From: Plantago ovata
Taxonomy: Eukaryota; Streptophyta; Magnoliopsida; Lamiales; Plantaginaceae
NCBI GenBank assembly: GCA_028274465.1
Contig: CM051458.1
Span: forward strand, 37,548,744 to 37,612,743
Length of the DNA: 64,000 nt
Reading direction: 5' to 3'
In this document: one piece after another, positions 33,605 through 43,565 of the stretch
Numbering within the stretch: position 1 is the first letter of the stretch
How the letters are laid out: each line of letters opens with the position of its first letter
Position numbers and translations under genes: made by a program
Notes under the pieces: generated by a model
What the model saw: the letters and a program-made list of their open reading frames with translations, nothing else
Databases searched by the model: none
Told to the model about the DNA's origin: nothing

Positions 33605-34147
33605 CTACAAACAGCAATTAGTATCTTGTATGACAGAAAACAGACTTATGCATATGCAAATGCAAGAGCGAACATACGAGCGATATGTACACCAATCGAA
33701 CTCCTCAAAACCTCCATGTCTAGTCTAGCTACTTCAACATGCAACATATCAATGTAACTACTACATGCACATATCACATTATGCTCTTGCTAGACAACAA
33801 ATAGCCTTGAATCATAAGGCTCAATTCATACCATAGTAGCAAAAAATCTAGCATCATAAATCCTCAACTTCATCAATCATGCATTCTACCAATATGCCCA
33901 TCATTATCACATCAACAAACACAAGTTTAGAACATGGAATGGAAGGAAAAGATACATTGCATAACAAGATATAGACATCTAATAGCAGAATTCTTAAACC
34001 AACAAACCAAGCCTAATTGAACATGCAATTGATAGTGAATAACGTTTCTAATCACACAAATCATCAACCCATACATCATATAAGCTTAATTGAAGCATAA
34101 ATCAAAAAACCCTCAAATTTGAAAAATTAGGGTTCATGTGAGATAAC
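33605..34147 (-). other. Putative 543-nt 5' intron of G1 ORF2
   Basis: Donor GAG|GTTATCTCACATGAACCC at 34147 and acceptor TTTGTAG|GAATCATGG at 33605, five bases before the ORF2 ATG region. G3 has the same arrangement (42998-43560, 563 nt) with the ATGAACCCTAA text in the same place after the donor. Confidence 0.45.
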
Positions 34148-34700
34148 CTCAAATCCGAATATTGAATGAACTAGGAAGAAATTTGTTCGGATGAAAAGAA
34201 AGAGCACGTAATGGACTTCGATTGAAGCTAAAGAACACACAATTTGATGGAGTAATGAAGATTTTATGAAGGATTGAAGAGATTTTGAAAATTTGGGAAT
34301 TTTTGGAGTTAGAAGGTGAAAGAGATGAAGAAATGAGGAAAATGGGGGGTGACCCCCGTTTTTCTTCCAGCAGAACTCGTGGGGCGAGTCGCCCCGTGCG
34401 GGGCAAATCGCCCCGCATGTGGGAGAATCGCCCCGCACGTCCAGAGAGCGCGGAGCTCTCTGGACATGTGGGGCGATTCGCCCCCCACCTCCTGAGGTGG
34501 GGAGATGAAACTTTGGAAAAAAAAAAACGCCGTTTTTTTTTTAATCCCCGAAAACCATTTACTCATAAAACCACTCAAAAAAGTTCACTCAAACACAAAC
34601 ATAAGCACATACGACACATAGACGAACAAATTCACATATGAAAAGCAAATTGTTCAAAGTATGAATGCATGCAATAAAGCGGTAAAAAAGCGATAAAAAC
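34148..34700 (-). repeat. G1 internal spacer with GC palindrome array
   Basis: Between protease and ORF2. At 34378-34495 there are several palindromes of the GGGGCG-NNN-CGCCCC type and the longer gagagcgcggagctctc. No coding sequence is recognised; open frames here are artefacts of the palindromes. Confidence 0.7.
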
Positions 34701-34718
34701 TCCGGGTTGCCTCCTGGA
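34701..34718 (-). other. Conserved GGAGGCAACCC hairpin after G1 protease
   Basis: The minus strand reads TCCAGGAGGCAACCCGGA. G3 (42420-42437) and G4 (55743-55760) have CTCGGGAGGCAACCCGAG at the same place: the loop is conserved and the stem covaries. Confidence 0.65.
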
Positions 34719-34761
34719 TAGCGCCATTGTTTATAGTTTTTGACTCGACTCCTTCTTGCCC

Positions 34762-36922
34762 CTAGCTCTTCTTCTTGAGGGTACTAGACTTCCCCTTCAT
34801 GGATCTTCTCCTCATGCCACGAACCTGTGAATATGAATGAACATAGACAGCAAGACCACAGTAGTTAATGGTGTGAGAAGCATTGAAGTGATCAGGTGGA
34901 TCAGATATGGCTCGCAACACATGTCGCTCGCCATCCACCTCAATGGTGCAAGTCCTTCGGTAGATGTCTATCACGGAGCGTAGTTTGGTCAAGAACGTTC
35001 GCCCCAAGAGAACAACATCCCCCATCCCAGGTGTAGACGCCGGCATAACTACAAAATTGGTGTATACAAAAGCTTCACCAATATTAACCAATACGTTATT
35101 TACAACGCCTTCGGGTCTCACAAAGGATCCATCCGCCAATTGCACAATAGCCTTATGCTCATATAGTTTTCCAAGGCTACTCTTCTCAAACACATTCATC
35201 GGGAGCACATTAGAGTAGGATCCCGTGTCTAGTGTAGCACGGACATCTTCAAGTTCACCAATCCCGACCTTAACATCGAAACTTTGAAGGAGTGGTTCGG
35301 GAGCCTCTTGCTCCTCTTCACTCTCATCAGTACCAAGGTCCTTCTCTTTTTCCTTGGCTAGTGGGGGTTCTTCATTCTTGCAACACTCGCACTTAGCAAC
35401 TTTCTTGATGGTGATTTCAACAGGTAGATCACCCACCAAGGTAATGGACATTGACTTCTCGGTGTTGCTAGGTAGCTTCCCTTGCTCCCTACTTGCTCCT
35501 CGGTCAATCAACTCTTGCATCTTTTGATGGGCAAGCCTAGTGCTCTCTTCCAATCGATCAAGCCTCGCCCTAGTCTTCTCAGAATCTTCTTCATAACGTT
35601 TGAGAAAACATTGGGTGTGATCAACCATCTTTTGGAAGTTCTCCATCAGTAGAGCTGTCTTCGACTTCAGTTGCTCTTTCGGAGCGGGATTTTCGCAGTG
35701 ATCATTACCATAGTTAAGCCTACTACGGTCTTGGTTAGGGCCATAAGTTTGGCTAGCCGGTGCATATCCTTGATTGTTTCGGAACCCTCTTCTCCAAAAT
35801 CCACCTTGAGGATTCCTACCATCTTGTCCGTAGCTAGCTTGTTGAGTACCAAATTCCTGTAGCAAAGGCTTCCTCTTCGCCTCCTTGAACCCAGTTGCCA
35901 TCATCATATGCAAGCTCTGATCTACACATATGATCCCCATGCCCATAGTTCTTGCATATTCGGCAAACTTCATTTGACACAGATGTTCCATTGGCGCTCT
36001 TGAGGAATTGCTTCAATTCGTTGGTAAAGCACTCGAATCGATCCCCATTCCCTCCATACATAGGGGCTTCTTGAGTAGGTGGAGCTTCAGGTCAACGTCT
36101 CCTAACCATCGCTCTTGGGTCCTTGAATTGCGACCCCTTAGCAAGCCTTTCGAAAACCGCCCAGACGGCTTCCGCGGTTTCCTCCCAAATATTGCCACGG
36201 CATTGGAAATCCACCACTTGTTGGTTTTCGAAGGTTAGTCCATTGTAGAAGTGTTGGACTAGATCTGAAAGCTCAAAACCATGGTGAGGGCACTTGTTCA
36301 TGAGCTCTTGGAACCTCTCAAACGCGGTGTAGATGGTCTCATCATAGTCTTGTTTGAGCCCAGTGATTTGCGCCTTAAGCGCGGTAGTCAAGGTGTGAGG
36401 GAAGTATTTTTCCATGAAAGCTGAAAAAACCTTCTCTCAAGTGTCCAGCGAGCCCGCCGGTAGAGAACTCAACCATGACTTCGCTCTGTCGCCAAGTCCC
36501 ATAGCAAAAACCTTCATCCTCAACTCGTCCATTGTTATTTCAGCTCCAGGTCATGGGAGTTGGTTGACGAAATCATCGATATCGTGCAAGTACCCCATCA
36601 CATCTTCCCTTGCTAAGCCATAGAACCTCGGAAGTTGTTGGAACGCGTGGTTCTTGATTTCCAGATCTCGAGTTGTAGACGAAAGAACAATCGCCGGTCC
36701 CCTCATACGATCCTTGGAGGGTTGAACACATGCTTTCAGTGGTCTAGCTTCTGCCATTCCATAGATTTCCTTGAAAAGACTGTGTAGAGATTCAGAGAAA
36801 TCGGTATCCTCTATTTCCTCTAGTTCACACCTTCGAAGTAGTCGCCTTCTTTGGTGGTAGACTCTGTCGATCTCAGCAATTGAATCAGCAAGCGGTGTTC
36901 CTCTAGATCGTGTATGTCGCAT
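34762..36922 (-). pseudogene. gag: G1 gag-protease (broken)
   Basis: Gag starts at the ATG at 36922 (MRHTRSRGTPLADS). It has the retrotransposon gag core (RGPAIVLSSTTRDLEIKNH, FQQLPRFYGLAREDVMGYL, FERFQELMNKCPHHG, HFYNGL), a zinc knuckle C-R-I-C-K-N-Y-G-H-G-D-H-M-C (CX2CX4HX4C, near 35955), and then the protease in frame 35991-34762 with active-site ATLDTGSYSNVLP and VVLLGRTFL. Stops near 36553 and frameshifts near 36090 and 35870 break it into pieces. After the protease the frame ends in KKKS at 34762 and no RT follows. Confidence 0.9.
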
Positions 36923-37045
36923 ACACTATCTGTAACAACCTAGAAAAGGAGTATCAGAGAGAGATTAAATAGGAAAATAAAAACTACTAGAACTAGGAAT
37001 TGAATGCTGAAATATAAAAAAGCTAAACAGAAAAAAGGAGTATAG

Positions 37046-37063
37046 TCCCCGGCAACGGCGCCA
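37046..37063 (-). promoter_or_regulatory. G1 primer-binding site (tRNA-Asp type)
   Basis: The minus strand reads TGGCGCCGTTGCCGGGGA, three bases inside the 5' LTR. This is the primer site typical of plant Athila-group gypsy elements, attributed to tRNA-Asp. Confidence 0.9.
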
Positions 37064-37066
37064 ATT

Positions 37067-38268
37067 TGATGAACGGTTTAGAACTTGTCAGATTCTAGTT
37101 AATCAAATAAATTTGTATTTAGCCAAAGGCAATTCACAACTACAACGAAAACCGTAGTGTAGCAGTAAAATAACCTCGAGTGTCGATCTCTAAGGACTAT
37201 AACTAGCTTTATCTAATCTAACTTAAGAATATAAAATCAACAAACTATTTAGCAAAGGTTTTTCTTATCAGGTAATGGAGGCTGGTGATAGTATCATCAT
37301 TCAAAGCATAGCAGGTTAATAATCATGCATGAAGTACCCAATTGTTTTGCATGGAGATCTTTGATCAATGAATTGTCAAATTGTGTTCGTTATAATTCAA
37401 CACTACGAAGATAGAGGTTTTAGATAGATCAAAGAAATAAAGCAATAACTTAAGGCCAAATGCGCGATATAGCCATTAGCATAATTATCAACCCTTCGCT
37501 AAGAAATCACATACTATCACCAACGAGAAGTTTAGCTACTCATAGATGTCATGCAATCAACAGAAATCATAGCAAGATTGAATGAAAACATGTTGAAAGA
37601 TAAATAAATATAAATAGAAAAACTGTAAGATACAATGTTACCGAAGGTTGTCAATCTCCGAAGAATCGCGATCTTACAAGCTCCAAAACGCTAAGAAAAA
37701 GTATCTCCTAAGCTAAGAATCCCCAGAACAGGCTCTGGAGAATTCCTACCTAAAACTAATGAGAAAGGTGAGAGAAAAGGTCTGGAAAAGTATGAAAAAC
37801 GGAGAAAACTGAGCAACTATATATAGTGATTCGGCAGGTGTGGGGCGAGTCGCCCCACACACCGGGCGATTCGCCTGGTGTGGGGCGATTCGCCCCACGT
37901 CCTGGGCGACTCGCCCGGGAGGTTCTGTCGGCTGGAAATGCATTTCGACGCGTTTTTGGATTTCTTTCCTTTCTGGACTCGTTTTGCCTTCTAGTGACCT
38001 TTTAGCCTTCAGACTCGACCCCTAGACTTCAAATCCTATCCGGAATCTTCTAGATACTCCAATTAGGCCTTCGGAACACCAATTCCTTGTCTACTTCAAT
38101 ATAATTGCCCGGAAAACCTCGTTTTTCACCCAAAACCTGTAAAATACAAACTAAAGGGAAACGTGGCACTATTCTAATAAAATGCACTAAAATATAGCTA
38201 AATTAACATAGAGGATAGCTAAATTGGTGAAAAAAACTCAAATGAAAGTGTAAAATACACGTTCATCA
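37067..38268 (-). repeat. G1 5' LTR
   Basis: 1202 bp, TGATGAACGG ... GTTCATCA, followed by CATGT. The palindrome array at 37839-37919 has four units (loops AGT, ATT, ATT, ACT) placed directly upstream of the TATA box on the element strand. Confidence 0.93.
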
Positions 38269-38273
38269 CATGT
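38269..38273. repeat. G1 target-site duplication, right (CATGT)
   Basis: Matches 25875-25879; the Copia-2 LTR resumes here. Confidence 0.95.
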
Positions 38274-38508
38274 GCCTTTGCAGATACCAGTCTTCAGAAA
38301 TCTTCTAGTCTTCAAATCTCCAAAATCTTCAAGTTTCTGAGTGGTTGTAAATGCTTCAATAGTTTGTTTGTGTAAACAAAGTACATCATCAGCAAATGCT
38401 TCAATAGGTTGTATTTATTTTCAGAAAACAAGATACATCATAAGCGGTAAAACCAACCTATCTAGCACCTACTCTAAGTCTTCAGCAAACGTTCCTCTTT
38501 TACAATGT
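38274..38508 (-). repeat. Copia-2 3' LTR, segment 2
   Basis: Corresponds to the Copia-1 LTR region around 9200-9440. It ends at the AATGT target of G3 (38504-38508). Confidence 0.9.
38504..38508. repeat. G3 target-site duplication, left (AATGT)
   Basis: AATGT here and at 47902-47906 after the right G3 LTR. Confidence 0.95.
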
Positions 38509-39929
38509 TGATGAACGTATTTTTGACGCGTTCATCTTGTCTTTTTTACCTTCTTTTGCTATCTTCTAGCCTTGTTTTTTGGTTAGTTTTGTAGAATAGT
38601 GTCACGTTTTGTGTTTTCTGCATTTTCAGGCACTTAGGTACGAAACGGCGTTTTTGGAGCTAAAAACGAGCCTTTTTGATGGAAAAGATGGCCCCGTTGA
38701 AGTTCCCAAATCTCCGTGGCTTGTTCGTAAGTGTTTGAGTATTAATAAGCATCGAGAACGATGAGTACAAGGCACCCGAGGGCCATGCGAGGGCAAAAAG
38801 ATTGTGTTTGAAGACAAAAATCTGCCCAGGAGCCAAGCTAAGCGCCTGGAATAGTGAAGCGCTCCGCTTCAATTTCCAGGAGCTTTGGCACAGAAGCCAA
38901 GCGAAGCGCTTGGAGTGCCTGAAGCGCTTCGCTTGCCAAGCGCTTCGCTTGCCAAGCGCTCCGCTTGGCTTCTCCAAGCGGTCCGCTTGGCAGCGGTTAC
39001 GTTTTCGGATTTTCCTTCTTAGATCTGATCTTTGATCATTTTTTGAATATATTTTGAACTGTAACTTGGTTTTGGAGAGCTCCTAAGCCCCAAAACTCAG
39101 AGAATATTCAGATTACTTTGTATTTTAGCTTGGGATTCAAGGTTTTGATTGGGATTCATCCTTTGTAATCATCTACGGAGAGGTTTTCTTTGATTTCCAC
39201 CGATTAGTGACAGCTTTGGTGGTAACTTGTATCACTCTCTTGTCTTGTAGTTTGATATGATGTATTCTGATTATTATTCATATGAATTGATGTCTACGTT
39301 GATGAATATGAGTAGCTAAATCTTTTGTGTTGGTGGTAGAATGTAGAATATGCATGCTATGGGTTATGTTTATGCTTACATGAGATTGTGATTCAATCTT
39401 GCTGCAAATCCCTTCATATGATTCTTAGTTGCCTATAAATATATTCGAATTGAGTATAGTGACAAACTCTTGGTCAATGAAAGCTATAGGATTGTATGTT
39501 AGAGATTTGCAGCATGCTAGATAAATGGTGTTTGTGACAAGCACCTCTAAAGTATTGATAGTGATCTTTCATGATGTGTGTCTTAAATTTGCCTAGACGA
39601 GTTGCTTAGCAGACTTGATCGAAGGTTCTATGCACTGAACTTGTGAGCATATACGTAACCCATGCATGTGTATTTGATTTCTACCACCAACCGTTTTCCA
39701 AACTTGATTTACATCAATCTGATTTCTCGTTGCTATTGTTCAAAGGAAACGATTTTATCAACATTTGAACTCGTTGACTGAAATTACTTGCAAAAACCTC
39801 AAGCAAAGCCACGTTAGGTCCCGAGAGAACGACACTCGGGACAACTTGCCATTGCACTCTAGTTTGTGTAGTGATAAGTGTTCTTAGGCTTTTAAAACAG
39901 ATTTAATTGGTGAAAAACGACAATCATCA
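38509..39929 (+). repeat. G3 5' LTR
   Basis: 1421 bp. Palindromes of the CCAAGCG-NNN-CGCTTGG type lie at 38838-38993, one unit (16 bp) more than the partner LTR. A conserved hairpin (GGTCCCGAG ... CTCGGGAC) is near 39817-39842. Confidence 0.94.
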
Positions 39930-39932
39930 ATT

Positions 39933-39950
39933 TGGCGTCGCTGCCGGGGA
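39933..39950 (+). promoter_or_regulatory. G3 primer-binding site
   Basis: TGGCGTCGCTGCCGGGGA three bases after the LTR. It is like the G1 site with two substitutions (GCC to GTC, GTT to GCT). Confidence 0.85.
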
Positions 39951-40072
39951 CTTAACTCCTTTGGTTGGTGTTTTTGTTTTGGTTTTTTCAGCCAACATCT
40001 CTTCTTTGTCTCATTTCTGTTTTTGTTTGTTTTTGCTTGAGATACTCACTATTTTGTATTTCAGGTGAGTGC

Positions 40073-42407
40073 ATGCCTAGAACCCGAACGGGTGGACCTA
40101 TTATTGAACCTTTTGTAGACGAGATCGATCGTTTGTTTCAAAGGAGAAGGAGGAATTTGAATCTCGAGTTTGAAGGAGTAGCATCTAGAGCTTCCACTTC
40201 TGGAATCCGGGAAGAGTCTTCTTCTTATCTTTTGGAGCCAATTCTTGAATCGGTTTACTTGGAAGGTGAAATGGCGGAGAGACCTATACGTACACTTACT
40301 AAGCCTACGGTTGGGGCTAGAGGACCAGCAATTGTCCTCAATGATGCCACCAGGAACTTGGAGATCAAGAATCACATGTTCCAACAACTTCCCAAATTCT
40401 ATGGGATGGCTAATGAGGACGTGATAGGATACTTGAATGAGCTCGAGAACTTTGTTCTCCATCTTGGGCGACCGGGAGCTGGTGTTACGGATGATGACCT
40501 CCGCATGAAGGTCTTTTCTATGGGTCTAGGCGATCGTGCAAAGGCTTGGCTCAATACTTTGGAGGCCGGGTCTTTGACGACATGGGACCTATGTTTCGAT
40601 AAGTTCATGAAGCGTTACTACCCCGCTTCCAAGACAATGGCTATGAAGAGCCAAATTAGCTCCTTCGAGCAGAGGTACGATGAGCCTTTCCACGAGGCCT
40701 ATGATCGTTTCATGGGGTTGCATCATCGATGCCCACATAACGGGTATGATAAAGGTCAGCTTCTCCAATTCTTTTACAATGGTTTACATCCTGAGATTCA
40801 ATCTCAAGTGGATAGTATTTGTGGAGGTAGTATGGGGGAGTTGCTTCCTTCTCAAGCCCAAGTGAAGCTGGACATGATGTACCGGAATTCACAAAACCGG
40901 AACGTGAGGGCTAGTGTGCTCCAAAAGGAGCAAAGAGGTGAGGCCAAGGTAGTAGTGGAGCAAAATGCCTTCGATGGGTTCGCCCATGAAGTGAAGCAAG
41001 CTTTGAGGCAAAGCGTTCCTTCTCCTTCTACGGAGGTTTGTGGTGTGTGCAAAAACTATGGGCACCCGGCCTACTTATGCCGTTCTGAATTTGCTAGAGA
41101 GCAATATATCACGAACGATGTCCGTCAAGAAGTATATGCTGCAGAGGGAGAGAAAGTAGTTGGAGATGTGAACTACGGGCAAGGTTATGGCAATGTGAGG
41201 CCACAAAACCGTGGACCCCGAGGTGGGTACCAGAATCAAGGCAACCGTGGTTATTTTCATAACTCGGATCAAAATGCCTATGGGCCTAATCAAGATAGAA
41301 GTCGTCTCAGCTATGGGAACAATTGGTATGAAGGAGCACCGCCTTCTAATCCTACACCTCCACCTCAGGTTGCTAGTTCGGGACCACAAGGTGGAGGGGT
41401 GCTTCCTTCACCTCTTGTCTCTTCACTCAATGATCTGGTTATGAAGACGAACAAATTCATGGAGCATTACTATCGTAATGAGGCTACTAACAATCAACGC
41501 TTTGAGAAGCTTGAGGCTAGTAGTAGAAATCTCCATAAGAAGCTACAAGAGCTTATAGATCGAGGGGCGAGTAGAGAGCAAGGGAAGTTTCCCGGAAACA
41601 CGGAGAAGGCTATGGCCATAACCGTGGTGACTGATTTGCCCGTGGAGATCACGGTTGTGAGAGACAATGCACTAGTTAAGGTGCCAAGTTGCAAGGTAAC
41701 TGAAACGTGCAAGGTGAGTGAGGAGCTTGAGACTCCTAAGGTAGTTGTGGAGAGAAAGTGGTCGCACAATCTGATGCGATAGTTGAGGATGTGAATGAAA
41801 ACTCATCGTCTGAGGATGAGTTGGTGGATATGGTGGAAGTGCCTATCCAAGAGAGCTTTGATGTGGAAATCGGCTTGGGAAAGAAGGATGGAATAGTGGC
41901 AACTCTAGACACGGGAGCGGGTGTGAATGTCATACCTTTGAACGTGTACGAAGAGTCGGGTTTGTCTGGCTTAAGACCAATGAAGTGCATGGTGCAATTG
42001 GCGGATGGGTCTATGAAGAAGCCATTGGGTGTGATCGAAAATCTAGTGGTAAGAGTCGCCGGTGTAGAGGTCAAGACGAACTTCATCGTCATGCCTACAT
42101 CCTCCGCAAAGCTCAAGGATGTGGTTTTTTGGGTAGAGCCTTCATCAACAAAGTACATATGGTGATAGACATGTACCGTCGTACATGTAGCTTCGAGGTA
42201 AATGGCAAGCAACATACGTTGCGAGCCATAGTTAATTCATGTGCTTATGTTGATACTAACGAACTTGTAGGATTCTTTGGTCCTCTTTATGTTCGTCAAG
42301 ATGTGCAACGACTTAAAGATTTGAAGAGCACTTGGACGGGGAAGCCTAGTACCCGATGCAAAATTGATCCCGCATGAGCTAAGATGAGTCGAGCCAACGA
42401 CTTTTAA
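40073..42407 (+). pseudogene. gag: G3 gag-protease (two frameshifts, one nonsense)
   Basis: I take the ATG at 40073 (MPRTRTGGPIIEPF); the frame is open 108 bases further up, but that part is hydrophobic and follows a tatttcag acceptor-like site. The gag core (ATRNLEIKNHMFQQLPKFYG, LGDRAKAWLNTLEAG, FDKFMKRYYPASKTM) is followed by a zinc knuckle C-G-V-C-K-N-Y-G-H-P-A-Y-L-C (near 41040), a Gly/Asn/Pro-rich linker and the protease (ATLDTGAGVNVIPL, near 41900). A 1-nt deletion near 41750 and another near 42128 shift the frame, and a TGA at 42375-42377 precedes the normal end (SRANDF, stop 42405-42407). The same positions are intact in G4. Confidence 0.92.
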
Positions 42408-42419
42408 ATAAAGGCGCTT

Positions 42420-42437
42420 CTCGGGAGGCAACCCGAG
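42420..42437 (+). other. Conserved GGGAGGCAACCC hairpin after G3 protease
   Basis: CTCGGGAGGCAACCCGAG: a six-base stem around AGGCAA, 13 bp after the gag-protease stop. G4 keeps it identically; G1 has a different stem with the same core. Confidence 0.7.
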
Positions 42438-42997
42438 GTTGTAGGTAATTGCATGTAGATTAGAAGCACGTTTAAAGTTTTGTTTCGTTGTTTAGACAAG
42501 TTTTTTGGGGTGAAAATTTAGCAAAAGTTGAAAAAAAACGGATTTGGGAGCTTCAGGTCCCAAGCGAACCGCTTGGAAAGCTCAAGCGGTCCGCTTGGAT
42601 TTCCAGTAAGAATCCCATTCTTACTGGAAATCCAAGCGAAGCGCTTGGCAACCCCAAGCGGTCCGCTTGAATTTCCAGTAGAAATAAAAATTCCTACTGG
42701 AAATCCAAGCGGAGCGCTTGGGAGTCCCCAAGCGGACCGCTTGCCAAGCGCTTCGCTTGGGACGCCCAAGCGCTTCGCTTGGCTTTCCTTAAGGAAGCTA
42801 AGCGGGGCACTTGAGATTCAAAGCCTCCCCACTTCGTTTTTTCCTCCTTTGCCGATTTTTGCACCCCAAAAATCTCAATCTCTCTCAATTCTCCACCAAT
42901 TCTTGCAATCTTGTGCATTTTGCAAAGCCCATCACCCCCTCTATCATCTAAACCGATCAAATTTCACGTTTGAAGCATCCATAACAAGGAATCAAAG
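42438..42997 (+). repeat. G3 internal spacer with CAAGCG/CGCTTG palindromes
   Basis: At 42558-42785 about eight palindromic units (loops GTC, AAG, CTC, AAC, TTC) alternate with fragments such as ttactggaaatccaag, themselves in direct and inverted copies. No coding sequence. Confidence 0.75.
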
Positions 42998-43560
42998 GTA
43001 CCTCTCATGAACCCTAACTTTCTTGAATTTGGATTTCATCTTAATTAGCTTCAATTGTGTTATGCATTGGTGAATTAGAGTTTGATAATGATTATTGAGC
43101 ATGTTTCTTACTAGATGTGATGTCTAAATTCGAATTTTGCTCCTCTTGATTTATGATGAACTCTAGTGCTCGAATTTTTGCTATGTAATTGTTTGATGAT
43201 TGTTAGCCTTGAATTTGAGTTATGATTATGATTATGGTGATGTTGTGTTTGCAGAGAATGTGTTGGATTGGTTAGGTAATTTAATTGGAGAGTTTGTTTG
43301 CTTGGTTTAGATTCGTATGGATTTATCATAACGAAGTGTTAAAGCTTCTCGATTTTTTCATATGAACTTTAGCAAGCCTTCAAACTCACCATGAGATTAC
43401 TTGAGTGAGTTTTGACGTCTAAAAGTCGACTTGTTGCGTTATGACTTGTTTTAAACAAAGAACGTATGCTTGTCTTAGAGTAGAAGTAGATTGTTTGGTA
43501 GTAGTATAAGAGTCTAAGTCTCATTGTCTCTTGAAGTTATCTAATAAGATTTTTTCCTAG
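42998..43560 (+). other. Putative 563-nt 5' intron of G3 ORF2
   Basis: Donor CAAAG|GTACCTCTC at 42998 and acceptor TTTTTTCCTAG at 43560, five bases before the ORF2 ATG. A branch-point-like CTAAT lies at about 43541. The interior is AT-rich without long frames. It is parallel to G1 33605-34147. Confidence 0.5.
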
Positions 43561-43565
43561 GTACC

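Larger units (their letters stand above)
25880..38268 (-). mobile_element. Gypsy G1: pol-less element nested in Copia-2 LTR
   Basis: Two LTRs (25880-27063, 37067-38268) with TGATGAAC/GTTCATCA ends, CATGT duplication, an Asp-tRNA-type primer site beside the right LTR and a PPT beside the left one. On the minus strand it carries gag-protease, a hairpin, a second ORF and a 3' UTR. No RT, RNase H or integrase of its own is present. Copia-3 (28064-32333) and a 100-N gap lie within it, so part of the 3' half is missing or unassembled. Confidence 0.92.

Noticed and set aside
38660-39035. Frames with repeated KRSAW, SAPLG and ALRL words (also 42488-43010, 46647-47028, 51756-52198, 55866-56319, 57876-58282)
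   Set aside because: They are translations of the CAAGCG/CGCTTG palindromes read in both directions; the apparent peptide repeats follow from the DNA repeat.
42558-42785. CRISPR-like array
   Set aside because: The repeats are palindromic GC units with irregular spacing and no unique equal-length spacers, in a eukaryotic transposon.
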